Source: Picocystis sp. L7 (lineage: Eukaryota; Chlorophyta; Picocystophyceae; Picocystales; Picocystaceae). From it: 64,000 nt of DNA. How positions within the stretch are numbered: position 1 is the first letter of the stretch; the number at the start of each line of letters is the position of its first letter. This document shows positions 29,742 to 38,977 of this stretch, piece after piece. The position numbers were made by a program, and so were the translations under genes. The notes under the pieces were generated by a model. That model saw only the letters and a program-made list of their open reading frames with translations. It was not told the origin of the DNA and ran no database searches. The stretch covers positions 434,001-498,000 of the forward strand of contig QXJR01000009.1 in assembly GCA_020975725.1 (NCBI GenBank), written 5' to 3'.

Positions 29742-30770
29742 ATGGACCCGTGCGCGGCTTCGAAAGGCGCGGTTCGGATGCCGCGGGACCGTCTGGACGT
29801 CTGTGCGGCGAGCAGGCGACGGAAGACCCGGTTCGGCACGCGTACGCTGCGGCCCGCGCTCGTGCAGGCCAAGGCACACCGAGGGAACTTGGAGTTCAAG
29901 CAAGGCGTGATGCTGAGCAAACACAGCACGTGGGGAATTGGCGGGCCAGCGAAGCTCTTCGTGGAAGTCTTCGCATCCGAAGACATGGTCTTGGTCCTGA
30001 AAGAGTCGATCCAACGAAACATTCCGTTGTTCGTCCTCGGTCGAGGTTCCAATTGTCTCTTCGACGATCGAGGCTTCGAAGGAATCGTCGCACTCAACAG
30101 CATGTCACAGTTCCAAGATCTCGGAGACGGGAAATTTCGCGTGGGAAGTGGACACCGATTCGATCATCTGGGAGCGAGAACGTCCAAGGACGGCTGGACC
30201 GGGCTTGAGTTTGCTGCTGGCATTCCTGGGACGGTGGGAGGAGCTATATTTATGAACGCAGGAGCCAACCATCAACAGACCTCGGATGTGCTCGTGGAAG
30301 TAGAATACCTCGATAATCAAGGCGATCCTCACATCCTCAAGAAGGATTCTGCCGACTTCGGCTATCGTTTGTCGCCTTTCCAGGGAATGCTGCCTCCGAT
30401 CGTGGTCACATCGGCCGTGTTCCAGCTCAGGAAATGCGACAAATCCAGGGCACGCGTGATGGAATACATGGATCGTAGACGCCAGACGCAGCCCCTGCAC
30501 GAAAAATCTGCTGGATGCGTCTTTCGTAATCCTGGAGAAGGACACCCGCCTGTAGGTTACTTGATTGAGCACTTGGGTATGAAGGGGTTGGTAGTTGGAG
30601 GTGCCAGTGTGTCTCACGTCCACGGCAACTTTCTGATAAGTAGCGATGGATGCCAATGCTCTGACATGCTCCAGCTGATTCGAGAGATAAAATCACGCAT
30701 CAAAGAAGCCACAGGCATCGTTCTGGAGGAGGAGATCCACTACGTACCTCCTCGGGGATTTCACAGGTAG
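29742..30770 (+). CDS. murB: UDP-N-acetylenolpyruvoylglucosamine reductase (MurB)
   Basis: MurB reduces UDP-GlcNAc-enolpyruvate to UDP-MurNAc with NADPH and FAD, the second committed step of peptidoglycan synthesis. From ATG 29742 the protein has 342 residues. Family blocks: KHSTWGIGGPAKLFVEV, FVLGRGSNCLFDD, GLEFAAGIPGTVGGAIFMNA (FAD binding), FGYRLSPFQG (catalytic Ser region), KSAGCVFRNP, and LEEEIHYV with the C-terminal Glu. The first 45 residues are rich in Arg and Ala and fit a plastid transit peptide. Some green algae, mosses and glaucophytes keep Mur enzymes for plastid division. Length and catalytic residues look intact. It converges on trpG, 43 bases apart. Confidence 0.95.
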   Translation: MDPCAASKGAVRMPRDRLDVCAASRRRKTRFGTRTLRPALVQAKAHRGNLEFKQGVMLSKHSTWGIGGPAKLFVEVFASEDMVLVLKESIQRNIPLFVLGRGSNCLFDDRGFEGIVALNSMSQFQDLGDGKFRVGSGHRFDHLGARTSKDGWTGLEFAAGIPGTVGGAIFMNAGANHQQTSDVLVEVEYLDNQGDPHILKKDSADFGYRLSPFQGMLPPIVVTSAVFQLRKCDKSRARVMEYMDRRRQTQPLHEKSAGCVFRNPGEGHPPVGYLIEHLGMKGLVVGGASVSHVHGNFLISSDGCQCSDMLQLIREIKSRIKEATGIVLEEEIHYVPPRGFHR

Positions 30771-30813
30771 CGAAGGAAATAAAATGTTCTTTATCCAGCA
30801 GCACTCCTAAACT

Positions 30814-31746
30814 CTATTTATCATTGTAAAATTCGTCCATATTGTGCATCCAGTTGCGGATGATTTGCAACCCGTTCTCCGTAATGATGCTCTCTGGGTG
30901 AAACTGCACACCTTGTATGTGACGGTATACCTTGTGTCTACATGCCATCACAGTCCTATCTTCTGTCCAGGCGGTGACTTCTAATTGGTCATCCGGAAAT
31001 CCTTCCTGGCTGATGACCAAGCTATGGTACCTAGCAGCAGTAAAAGGATTGTCCATTCCTTTCAATATCCCCCAACTATCATTGTGGTACACAGGAGATG
31101 TCTTCCCATGCATCAATCCACACGGCGCACGCACGATGTTTCCCCCGAAGACTTGGCCTATGCATTGATGTCCCATGCAGACACCAAACAGCGGCATTTC
31201 AGGTCCTAGCTCTCGCACTGCTTGGAGTGCAATACCGGAGTCATCTGGAGTCCCCGGCCCCGGCGACACCAGCACGCCCCGTGGCCGCAACGCACGAATT
31301 TCCTCTACAGACAGCTCGTCATTTTTGAAAACAACATACTGACAGCCCAAATCTCCCATGTACTGACATAAATTGTACGTGAAGCTATCGTAGTTATCTA
31401 TCACTACGACGATGCTACGTTCTGGAGCATGCTGTAATACCTTTGCATTTTCTTCGAGTGCTGCGTTGGAAGCCAGTCCCACCGGACGTGCCGTTGCGTT
31501 CGATTGCAGCGAGCCAAATGCTCGCCTACCCACACCAGTGACACCCTGAAAACTTTCGTGTGCGCGTTTTTCGCTCCTCGGAAGCCCCTTGCCACTGACC
31601 GAGTCAGATTGTGCTGCTATCCGAGATCCAACGCGTGTCCAAGGCTTCGACACGAGCGGCGTTTTCGTCGGCTTGGAATGCTCCGCCTTCCTCGTTCGCA
31701 AGACAGTTCCACGTCTCGCCACTTCCATTCCTTTGCACGCAGTCAT
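30814..31746 (-). CDS. trpG: Anthranilate synthase beta subunit (glutamine amidotransferase)
   Basis: TrpG supplies ammonia from glutamine to anthranilate synthase, the first step of tryptophan synthesis, in plastids of plants and algae. From ATG 31746 there are 310 residues. The first about 110 are basic and Ser/Thr-rich (MTACKGMEVARRGTVLRTRK), a likely transit peptide plus linker. The class I amidotransferase follows: VVVIDNYDSFTYNLCQYMG, LVSPGPGTPDDSG, GVCMGHQCIGQVFGG with nucleophile Cys, and GVQFHPESI with the catalytic His-Glu. The intact triad suggests activity. Its partner TrpE is not in this window. Confidence 0.95.
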   Translation of the reverse strand: MTACKGMEVARRGTVLRTRKAEHSKPTKTPLVSKPWTRVGSRIAAQSDSVSGKGLPRSEKRAHESFQGVTGVGRRAFGSLQSNATARPVGLASNAALEENAKVLQHAPERSIVVVIDNYDSFTYNLCQYMGDLGCQYVVFKNDELSVEEIRALRPRGVLVSPGPGTPDDSGIALQAVRELGPEMPLFGVCMGHQCIGQVFGGNIVRAPCGLMHGKTSPVYHNDSWGILKGMDNPFTAARYHSLVISQEGFPDDQLEVTAWTEDRTVMACRHKVYRHIQGVQFHPESIITENGLQIIRNWMHNMDEFYNDK

Positions 31747-32006
31747 GGCAGCCTCGAGGTGCGTTTCGCGCGTTCCTTTCGTCGATCTATCCTCGCAAAC
31801 TGCTGTGTTTTCGCCGGCCGACGGTGGCGGCGAGCACCGCAGTCTGTCCACACCCACGCGATTCACTCGGTTAGAAAGGGAAATCGACCGGGTTCCCATC
31901 CGGTGAGGAAGAGGACGAGAAAGGAAGCTTCTCCATCGAAGCCAGCCTTATCGATGGGGGAAGGGTCTGGGGGGTCGAAGTGTCGGTCGACGAAAGGACA
32001 TGCGAC

Positions 32007-34937
32007 ATGTCGGAACGCCGGAAGCAGAAAGGAGCTGAAGGAATGGCCGACGAAGTGGAAGGAAAGGCAATCGGAGACGCATCGAGGATGGAAGTGGTGG
32101 AAGTTCAAGGCATCTCTTCCGCCCTGGGTGCAGTGCACGAGGAGCAGTCGGGCCGTGGCCTGGAGGAAAAAAAACAGAGTAGCTCTTTCCGCGATTCAGG
32201 AACGTACCATGCTTTCTTCAGCAAGGTACGCTTGCACTTGAAGGTTCTAGATGGGAAAATAAGGGTTATTCTTGAAGTTCAGTACTTCGAGGGTGATGCG
32301 AACGAGTCTTCTGCGCCCGACAAGTCACCCAACAACAATCCAGGAGGGAAGCAACTGCAGCATGCCAGAGATGCTTTATTGGCTCAGTTAGTAGATTTGA
32401 GCGATCAGGTGGAAAGTAGGATAACGAAGAAGAAAGAGGAACTTCTAAGTGCAAAGAAAATGCGTGAAAACACTGGTGTACAGCTGTACACACAGCAAGG
32501 AAGGCTGAAGCTTCTTCAGCACAAATGTTCTGACCTGTCTATTCAGATTCAAAAACTGACGGAGAATGATGAGCAAGACAGGAAATGCGTATCCAACCTG
32601 ATTGCCGAATGCATGGGATCACGTGCAGAGCTGAATGGAGAGCTTGAAATGCTGAAGGAGAACCAGGGAGAATTGCAACTTCTCGAAGCTGGAATCTTCC
32701 AGATGGACAATGAGCGTCGAGCATTGAAAGAGCAGTTGGAAACTGCCAAGCTATCTGCCTGCGCAGCGGGAAAAGTAGTGAGTACCCTCGAATCCCAACA
32801 CCTGGATTGCAATTACTTCTTGGAGGAAAGAATCCGCAAGCTTGTAAACGTTGAAGAAGAAGTCCAGACACAGCAACACATGATTGAAGCACAGAGATTG
32901 GAGATTCAAATCGCGTCCGATGCGATGAATGAACTAAATCGCCAAATCAGCCGAGTGCTTCATCAGAAAAAGCAGTTGGCCGATCACTGGCGTGCCACGA
33001 TGATTGCCACAGAACTTCAATCGAAAGAACTGCCACAGGCCCGGCAAGACTTACAGAATGCTGTAGATGAACGTAGGTGCTTGCAAGGGGAAGCGTCCGG
33101 CCTGGAAGCTGCTCTGTTGATGTCAAAGTCCGACAAAGCACAGCTGGACGTCCTTCTCGACAGGGACAAGGCAAAGCTGTCTGAAAGCAGACGAAAGCTG
33201 GAAGTCTTGAAAGGCCAACTGATCAAGCTTGAATCTGACATTGATCGTGCACAGCAGCAAAGCGCAACATCCTTGCTCGAAAAAAAGCGGCTCCTTCAAG
33301 AAAGAGATCGCATGTCTGTCCTTGTGAGGGACAAGGAGAGCCAGGTCTCCAAAGCCAAGCGACATCTGGATGAATTGAATGCTAGGGAAGTTTCCTTCGC
33401 CGAGGAGCACGAGATTTGCAGGACAACGGGATGGCTCGCATCGAAAAGCATCTACGCGCTTCTTGCCCAGACCGAACGTCTTCAGGATGAAATTGCGCAC
33501 TGCGAAGGAGCCACGGAAATCCAAGTCGCGCAGAAGCTGTCCATGGTCTCGAAAGTGGAACAGGCACGGATGGAAAGAGAGGTCTGGTGCACCCGCGTGG
33601 AAGAAAAGGGCCGTGTTTTCGACTCTCACACGAAACAGCTGCAGGCTGGAATGGACCGAATAGAGAAACTCACAGGTGACCTGCTCGTGAAAGAGCAATC
33701 CATCCAGAAGCTGATGTGTGGAAGGACTGAAGAGGACGTCGGTCCAATGGAAGCCACGATTGCCAATCTTAAAGCAGAGGTTGCGGATAAAGAAGCGCAG
33801 GCCATGGAGATCCAAAGACAATGGAGAAATTGGCAATCCATGCTGTTGTCTCACGAGGACGAGCTCAACAAGATCTCTGACAATCTGCATAGCCTGAATG
33901 AAGGCAAAAGAAAGTTGACCAGGACCCGCCGGACTTTGGAAGCAAACCTGCAGGAATTGAATCGTGCCGTACGGGGCAGGGCAGATGAGTGTGCTGGGCA
34001 TCGACAGCAAGTTTTGAGGCTGGGTGAGGGTGTGCAAAAAGCCAAAGAAGAGAGGCAACAGCTGGACAAGGCAATCAAGATTCTTCGCCTTAACATGCAG
34101 TCTTTCTTCGACGAAGGATCGTCGAGTCTGCAGGAGATGGACAGCAAGCTTGAAAGCAGCCGGGCTCTGCTTGAAGAGCTAAGGAAGAGGTCCATCCTTG
34201 AAGAAAGTAAGCTCATTGAGTTGGAACGTGAAATCAGCATCGAAAAGGAGACCCAACAAGTCGTTTTACCACTGCTCAAACGTTCAGCGAACGAAGCTGT
34301 GCAGAAAGAAGTTCGCAAGCTTCGAAGTGATCTTCACAATGCCCAGAAGCTGCAGTCAAAACTTTGGACAGACCTGCAACTGCAGATTTCCAAAAGAGGC
34401 GCAATGGCTGCAACCCACCAGGGCACTTGGACGAAAGGGCATGCAGAGAAGCAAAATCTTTCCTTGCAAAGGCAGGAAGAGAACCTAGACAGGAAAATGG
34501 ACGAGACTCAGCGTGCGCTTCGTGTCGCCAAATCTTCAGCATCTCGCCTCGACTCCGAACGCCTACAGCTGCGCCGAAGCATCGATTACGCGGTCGAGAC
34601 CATGCACAGACAGAGCGAGAGGATGGACGAAACCCATTCGGAGATCGAATCTTTGAAGCGGAAGAAGCGTCTGTTCGTGGCTCGAACCCTCACCGTGCAG
34701 CATTTACACAAATCTGCGCTTCGTCGCTTGGAAGGTTCGGAATCCTCGTCTTGGCGTTCTGGTCCTCCTCAGGCGTCTCCTGGAGCGTTGGAAGCGCATG
34801 CTCGCGTGTCCTCCGTGCACAAGCAGCTCGTTTCCCTGCACGAATCCCTTCCTAGACCCATGAACGCACCGTTGCACGACGCCACGCTCGTGCTGCGCTT
34901 CGCCATCGCCATGCATCCAGACGCCATTTCCCATTGA
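32007..34937 (+). CDS. Long coiled-coil protein, possibly CCDC40/FAP172-like axonemal protein
   Basis: From ATG 32007 the protein has 976 residues, almost wholly heptad-rich coiled coil from about residue 110 to 900, with Lys, Glu, Gln and Leu dominant. Segments such as HQKKQLADHWRATMIA and ELNKISDNLHSLNEGKRKLT resemble CCDC40, which with CCDC39 forms the 96-nm ruler of motile cilia. The length fits, but coiled coils align with many proteins, so the assignment is tentative. A 57-base segment at 32226-32282 starts GTACGC and ends TTCAG. It could be an intron, and it keeps the frame whether or not it is removed. If the assignment holds, the organism has or had a motile flagellum. Confidence 0.55.
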   Translation: MSERRKQKGAEGMADEVEGKAIGDASRMEVVEVQGISSALGAVHEEQSGRGLEEKKQSSSFRDSGTYHAFFSKVRLHLKVLDGKIRVILEVQYFEGDANESSAPDKSPNNNPGGKQLQHARDALLAQLVDLSDQVESRITKKKEELLSAKKMRENTGVQLYTQQGRLKLLQHKCSDLSIQIQKLTENDEQDRKCVSNLIAECMGSRAELNGELEMLKENQGELQLLEAGIFQMDNERRALKEQLETAKLSACAAGKVVSTLESQHLDCNYFLEERIRKLVNVEEEVQTQQHMIEAQRLEIQIASDAMNELNRQISRVLHQKKQLADHWRATMIATELQSKELPQARQDLQNAVDERRCLQGEASGLEAALLMSKSDKAQLDVLLDRDKAKLSESRRKLEVLKGQLIKLESDIDRAQQQSATSLLEKKRLLQERDRMSVLVRDKESQVSKAKRHLDELNAREVSFAEEHEICRTTGWLASKSIYALLAQTERLQDEIAHCEGATEIQVAQKLSMVSKVEQARMEREVWCTRVEEKGRVFDSHTKQLQAGMDRIEKLTGDLLVKEQSIQKLMCGRTEEDVGPMEATIANLKAEVADKEAQAMEIQRQWRNWQSMLLSHEDELNKISDNLHSLNEGKRKLTRTRRTLEANLQELNRAVRGRADECAGHRQQVLRLGEGVQKAKEERQQLDKAIKILRLNMQSFFDEGSSSLQEMDSKLESSRALLEELRKRSILEESKLIELEREISIEKETQQVVLPLLKRSANEAVQKEVRKLRSDLHNAQKLQSKLWTDLQLQISKRGAMAATHQGTWTKGHAEKQNLSLQRQEENLDRKMDETQRALRVAKSSASRLDSERLQLRRSIDYAVETMHRQSERMDETHSEIESLKRKKRLFVARTLTVQHLHKSALRRLEGSESSSWRSGPPQASPGALEAHARVSSVHKQLVSLHESLPRPMNAPLHDATLVLRFAIAMHPDAISH

Positions 34938-35128
34938 ACTCCCAATGCCCCCCTTTTGCCCCAGACTGCCATGCTGACCCTTTCGGTTCGTATGCCCCCC
35001 TTCTCGCCCAGGATTCCTCGGACGATGCGACCCCTGTGTCCCTGTTCCACTGGGGATCCCTCGGACGAACCGACAGACGTACGAACTGCTGCTGCGCGTG
35101 CTGCGCTTGGAGGAGAAGGCAGGCACAG

Positions 35129-35959
35129 ATGGACCTCTCGGCACTGCCCACCAGACCATGGCCTGAACGAAGGGCTAGAAGCAGGACGTGCACGAGTGAA
35201 AGGACGTTGGAAGGGGCCCTCGAAGAGGAAGGAGTGAGCCTGAAGTTCGGAAGCATGGACCTGGAGATGGACGACATGGGCAGGAAAGATACCTGGCCAC
35301 TGGGAAACGCAGTGCGTGCTCAGAAGAAAAGACGAAGGGAAGCGGAATTCGAGAAGATAGATTGGGAGCTGCTACGCGTGCTTTTGGATTTGAAGCCCCA
35401 GCAATGCCTGGGTGACACAGAAGACACGGAAAGCTGCGAGTTCGAAGGACCTCCCATGCCTGAAGGACAGAGAAGTTTGAGTTCCGTTCAACCGTTTCTG
35501 AGCAGTGCAAGAGTCAAGGATTGCACGCAGAAGTCTTGTACAGGCCCGAATTCGAAGAGGGTGTCTCTCACAATGGACAGCAATCCCTTGCAAACGGAAC
35601 TGCAGGTTGTGGTCGATAAAGCGCTCACAGGATACGACACCCAAGAGTACACGAGTCCACCCAAGAGACCGAGAGGAAGGATCGTCCTGCCCAGAGGCAC
35701 GATCGAATCCTGGGAGTTGCTGGACACGGAGAACGACGTGTGCCATATCAGTCTCCTAGACTGCAATGACCATACGAAAGAATGGCCATTGCGAGTGAAA
35801 CGATGGAACAATCGTCGGAGCAAAATGTACGTTCTGGAAGGTGCTGGATCGTATCTGTCCAAGTACAAGTTGAAAAGTGGGGACCAGTTTCGCATCATGG
35901 TGGACGGTGCAAAGCAGCTGTACCTTCAGCACGAGAAAAGGACGTTTAGCCGTGGATAG
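35129..35959 (+). CDS. B3-domain DNA-binding protein (VAL/ABI3-like B3)
   Basis: The C-terminal about 100 residues form a B3 domain: PRGTIESWELL, VCHISLLDCNDHTKEWPLRV, KRWNNRRSKMYVLEGAGSYL and YKLKSGDQFRIMV. The pattern of W-x-NN-x-S-x-MYVLEG followed by L-x-x-GD is the mark of plant B3 factors, closest to the VAL/HSI2 and ABI3 groups. B3 proteins bind short motifs such as the RY element and are essentially confined to the green lineage. The rest (about 175 residues from ATG 35129) is charged with a basic patch AQKKRRREAEFEK and no clear domain. Later in-frame starts are possible. Confidence 0.75.
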   Translation: MDLSALPTRPWPERRARSRTCTSERTLEGALEEEGVSLKFGSMDLEMDDMGRKDTWPLGNAVRAQKKRRREAEFEKIDWELLRVLLDLKPQQCLGDTEDTESCEFEGPPMPEGQRSLSSVQPFLSSARVKDCTQKSCTGPNSKRVSLTMDSNPLQTELQVVVDKALTGYDTQEYTSPPKRPRGRIVLPRGTIESWELLDTENDVCHISLLDCNDHTKEWPLRVKRWNNRRSKMYVLEGAGSYLSKYKLKSGDQFRIMVDGAKQLYLQHEKRTFSRG

Positions 35960-36262
35960 CATGCCAACACCATCACCTTTCACGTGAATACACCGCCTTC
36001 AGGATGGACCAGACCATCGGAACCCTTTCGTTGAGTTCGAAGCCGGAATCCAAGGACATGGAAGAAGCACGACCGGCGCTCCTGGTCCATCACCGATGGG
36101 ATCGAGGGCTTCGATGGCGGTTTCAAGGGTGTCCCAACTCGAACCTCTCTGGAACCCAATTGAAACCCACTTCCCACCCGGACGAGGTCGGGGTATCGAA
36201 GACGAAGACCGTGCGGGTTCCCACGAAGATCGCACGTGTGCACGTGCGCTTGGACGAGGGCC

Positions 36263-36862
36263 ATGCGACTCACGTCCGTGGCGGTGCTGAAATGGAATGG
36301 TGAGAACCGGGATCCGTACTTCCTGGGTGCGGCAAGCGACGTGTCGAACTTCGGCTTCTTCCAGCGACAGAGCGTGCGAGAGATGCTCAGCTTCGTGTCC
36401 CGGACGGTCGTCAAGAGAACGCTTCCTGGACAGAGGCAAAGCGTGCAGCACGAAGAGTACGTGTGTCACGTCCACAACAAGGACGGGCTGGCGGGAATCG
36501 TTTTTGTAGATAGAGACTATCCCTCGCGAAGCGCATTCTGCGTGGTCAATGCGGTGCTCGGCCAGTTCCTTGAGAAGTTCGGGAACGCTTGGCGAACCGT
36601 CGCAGAGGACCAGACGAACGCCAATGACCTTGCGGAGCAGGCTCTGGCTAAATACCAAGACCCTTCTCAGGCAGACAAGCTCCTGAAGGTGCAGAGAGAA
36701 TTGGACGAAACGAAAGTTATCCTGCATCAAACGATTGACAGTGTCCTCCAACGTGGGGAAAAACTGGACAACCTTGTGGACAAAAGCACGGATTTGAGCA
36801 TGGCATCACAAATATTCTACAAGCAAGCCAAGAAGCAAAACCAGTGCTGCACTATCCAATAA
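36263..36862 (+). CDS. YKT6: R-SNARE Ykt6
   Basis: The 199-residue protein matches Ykt6 in length and layout. An N-terminal longin domain starts MRLTSVAVLKWNG and contains GIVFVDRDYPSRSAFCVV. The SNARE motif (DETKVILHQTIDSVLQRGEK) has the zero-layer Arg. The C-terminus is CCTIQ, a CAAX-type end with the neighbouring Cys used for double lipidation (farnesyl plus palmitoyl or geranylgeranyl). Ykt6 acts in fusion at Golgi, endosome, vacuole and autophagosome. ATG 36263 gives the canonical longin start. The gene converges on tafazzin, 26 bases apart. Confidence 0.95.
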   Translation: MRLTSVAVLKWNGENRDPYFLGAASDVSNFGFFQRQSVREMLSFVSRTVVKRTLPGQRQSVQHEEYVCHVHNKDGLAGIVFVDRDYPSRSAFCVVNAVLGQFLEKFGNAWRTVAEDQTNANDLAEQALAKYQDPSQADKLLKVQRELDETKVILHQTIDSVLQRGEKLDNLVDKSTDLSMASQIFYKQAKKQNQCCTIQ

Positions 36863-36888
36863 ATTGCGTGCGCTGCGGAGTGCCCACG

Positions 36889-37719
36889 TCAGGCCGTGTT
36901 GGTTTTGCCACCTGCAAACCCCTCACCTACACCTGCCTTTGCCTGCAGTTCTAATTTTTTCAAATTCTCTTCGATACGTTGCATGATTTGTGAAAACAAA
37001 ACTGCCTGGTTTTCTCCTTCTTGGTTGCACCTCGTTGTCAGATCAGACATATCCAAGGGCTCCCCTACGACCACGTGGACTCGCTTACCCACCCTGGGGA
37101 ACCAATTTCCTATGCCCATGACATCGGCCATGCCGTGGTGGTAGAAGGGGAGCACCTTGGGCACCTTTCCAGCCGCTTTGCACTCGCAAAGGAGCTTCGC
37201 AGTTCCCCACTTCAATCGATCGACGCCACCATGAGGCACCACCTTGCCTTCTGGAAAGACGTGGACCCAATCCCCAAGCACCAAGCGTTCAGCCATGCGA
37301 GCGACGATGGGTTGATCAAAACCTTCTCCCCTGCCAATGGGCATGACTTTTCCATTCCTGAAGAAATCTTCCAGAATTTTATTCTTGAAGCACACTGACT
37401 TTGCGCACATGCTCCACCTCACCTTCTGGTGTTGGTTTTCCCTGTAGAAGACTTCCCAAGGCAGGAGGGCACTGATCACGAAGGGGTCGTCCAGAGTGGA
37501 CGCATGGTTGGAAACGGTGATCAGCCCATCCCCTTTCTTCCTCTCTAGTGCGCACCTCAGCAAGGTTTCGTGATTCGTCACCGTGAACGTGTTGAGCACT
37601 TGCAACCAGAGCTTTCCGAATCCAGACACCGTCCCGAGCACAAAGTCTCTTCCCAGCGGTCCCCACGGCGGTTCGAACACGTCCGTGCCTTCCCCGGATC
37701 GAGGTACGTCTCTCTTCAT
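36889..37719 (-). CDS. TAZ: Tafazzin-like monolysocardiolipin acyltransferase
   Basis: From ATG 37719 (MKRDVPRSGEGTDVFEPPWG) there are 276 residues, close to the usual 260-290. The acyltransferase motif NHASTLDDP is present, followed by GKVMPIGRGEG, GDWVHVFPEGKVVP and LPFYHHGMADVMG, all typical of tafazzin, which remodels cardiolipin in mitochondria. The ATG overlaps the TGA of a small ORF as ATGA, so both are probably read from one transcript. The tafazzin frame is open upstream of this ATG through the intron of that small ORF, but those residues look non-coding. Confidence 0.9.
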   Translation of the reverse strand: MKRDVPRSGEGTDVFEPPWGPLGRDFVLGTVSGFGKLWLQVLNTFTVTNHETLLRCALERKKGDGLITVSNHASTLDDPFVISALLPWEVFYRENQHQKVRWSMCAKSVCFKNKILEDFFRNGKVMPIGRGEGFDQPIVARMAERLVLGDWVHVFPEGKVVPHGGVDRLKWGTAKLLCECKAAGKVPKVLPFYHHGMADVMGIGNWFPRVGKRVHVVVGEPLDMSDLTTRCNQEGENQAVLFSQIMQRIEENLKKLELQAKAGVGEGFAGGKTNTA

Positions 37720-37980
37720 TGGATCTCTGCTTTCCTCTTCTCTTTCTCTTTCAGCACTTCCTCTCTGAACTTCTCCTTGCGTTTTTCCTGCACGTATCCG
37801 ATCGAAAAGATGAGTGTTTGTTCGTTCCGTTCGGTTCGTCCCCACGCCGACGGGTCCTTCTTGCCATCGTCGGCTTCGTCTCACCTTGTATTCATCCTCC
37901 AGGCGATCGGCGACGTAGAAGCCCACGAGGCTGCCCAAGACCGCGCCTAGAGTCACGCGCGTCGACTGCGACCACGCCAT
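37716..37980 (-). CDS. 55-residue single-pass membrane protein encoded upstream of and overlapping tafazzin
   Basis: Exon 1 is 37980-37885 (32 codons) and exon 2 is 37787-37716. The 97-base intron has donor GTGAGA and acceptor CGTGCAG and joins in frame. The product starts MAWSQSTRVTLGAVLGSLVG, has one hydrophobic segment, and ends in a highly charged helix (EKRKEKFREEVLKEKEKRK, then AEIQ). Size, N-terminal anchor and basic/acidic helix recall small mitochondrial assembly factors such as PET117, but this is only a resemblance. Its TGA stop overlaps the tafazzin ATG. Codon pattern and clean splicing argue that it is a real protein rather than a leader. Confidence 0.7.
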
Positions 37981-38251
37981 GCGGCGGAGGCACACTTCAT
38001 CCGAGGTCGACGTGCGCGACAAGGGTGCAATGGCTGCAGAACCGCTGTACACCAACACCACAGCCAACACGAGAGAGGGCAAGGGAGTGGGAGGGAATCC
38101 GAATGGGATGCATGGACAAGAAGAGGCCCAGGGCTCATGCAAGGGAAAGGAAAAACGACAATGGCATCGGTGCTGGTCGTAAAGGTCGAGCGAAGGGGCA
38201 GACTGGCCTTGCATCGAGCCACCAGCGAAGCTCGGACGCGGGAAGTGGCAT

Positions 38252-38977
38252 CTACCCATAACCTGAACGGCTGTAACGCGTCCCGTAGTCCAGGTACAGC
38301 TCTTCCCCGGCCGCGACATCCCTGGTGCACACCAAGATCACATCCGAGCCCTTCTCCTCAAACTCTACATTCGCACCGCCTGACCCTGGAGGTGGCTCAT
38401 TCGCTAGAGCCATCTCTATGGGCACCGGGAATGGCCATGGAAGTCCAGGTCCTGGCTTGTTCGACAGCTTCCCCTCCTTGTCCGTGGGATCTAGAAAGTA
38501 ACCTTCCTCTGTTTGGTACACGTAGTCCTTGGCCCAGGGAACCGCGCCGCACTTCTCCACCATTTGTCGTTGTGTCCTCCTTCTTCCTGGATACTTTCCC
38601 AATGGCGTGCCTCGAACAATGTTCTCGCGGGCAAAGATGCCTCTCCCGTGCAATTCCGACGGCTTGATTTCGACCAGCGATGGAACGACGCTTCCCCTCG
38701 GCCTCGCATCCACTGCTACAGCCACGAAGGCCGCGAGAGTCGACGCAGCCGATTCCACCACCAGCGTCCTGGTGTCTTCCCACGGCGCCGCTGGCGTCCA
38801 TTCCGGCAAGGAAGGCACGGTCCAGGTGGTTGTCTCCACCGACCGTCGGTTTCGTCCTTTCCTGCGCGCTGGAGCCCAGTTCTCCTTCCCTTCGCATCCT
38901 CTCCTGCATCCTTTCCGTCCTCGACCGTCTCCGAAGCCCTCGTTCCGCGTCGCTCGCATCGCCTTGTCCATGCGCAT
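38252..38977 (-). CDS. SET-domain protein
   Basis: From ATG 38977 there are 241 residues. The first about 105 are Arg-, Gly- and Ser-rich and may hold a targeting peptide. The SET fold follows: IKPSELHGRGIFARENIVRG at its start, PWAKDYVYQTEEGYFLDP, IEMALANEPPPGSGGANVEF (where SET proteins have NHSCxPN), and ends GEELYLDYG with the key Tyr. The Cys-rich pre- and post-SET parts of histone methyltransferases are missing, so it may methylate a non-histone protein. No substrate can be inferred. It is divergent from sphingosine-1-phosphate lyase, 172 bases between starts. Confidence 0.82.
   Translation of the reverse strand: MRMDKAMRATRNEGFGDGRGRKGCRRGCEGKENWAPARRKGRNRRSVETTTWTVPSLPEWTPAAPWEDTRTLVVESAASTLAAFVAVAVDARPRGSVVPSLVEIKPSELHGRGIFARENIVRGTPLGKYPGRRRTQRQMVEKCGAVPWAKDYVYQTEEGYFLDPTDKEGKLSNKPGPGLPWPFPVPIEMALANEPPPGSGGANVEFEEKGSDVILVCTRDVAAGEELYLDYGTRYSRSGYG

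Noticed and set aside
29125-30208. Forward frames overlapping the MurB 5' region
   Set aside because: MurB homology fixes the true frame; the others carry no protein pattern.
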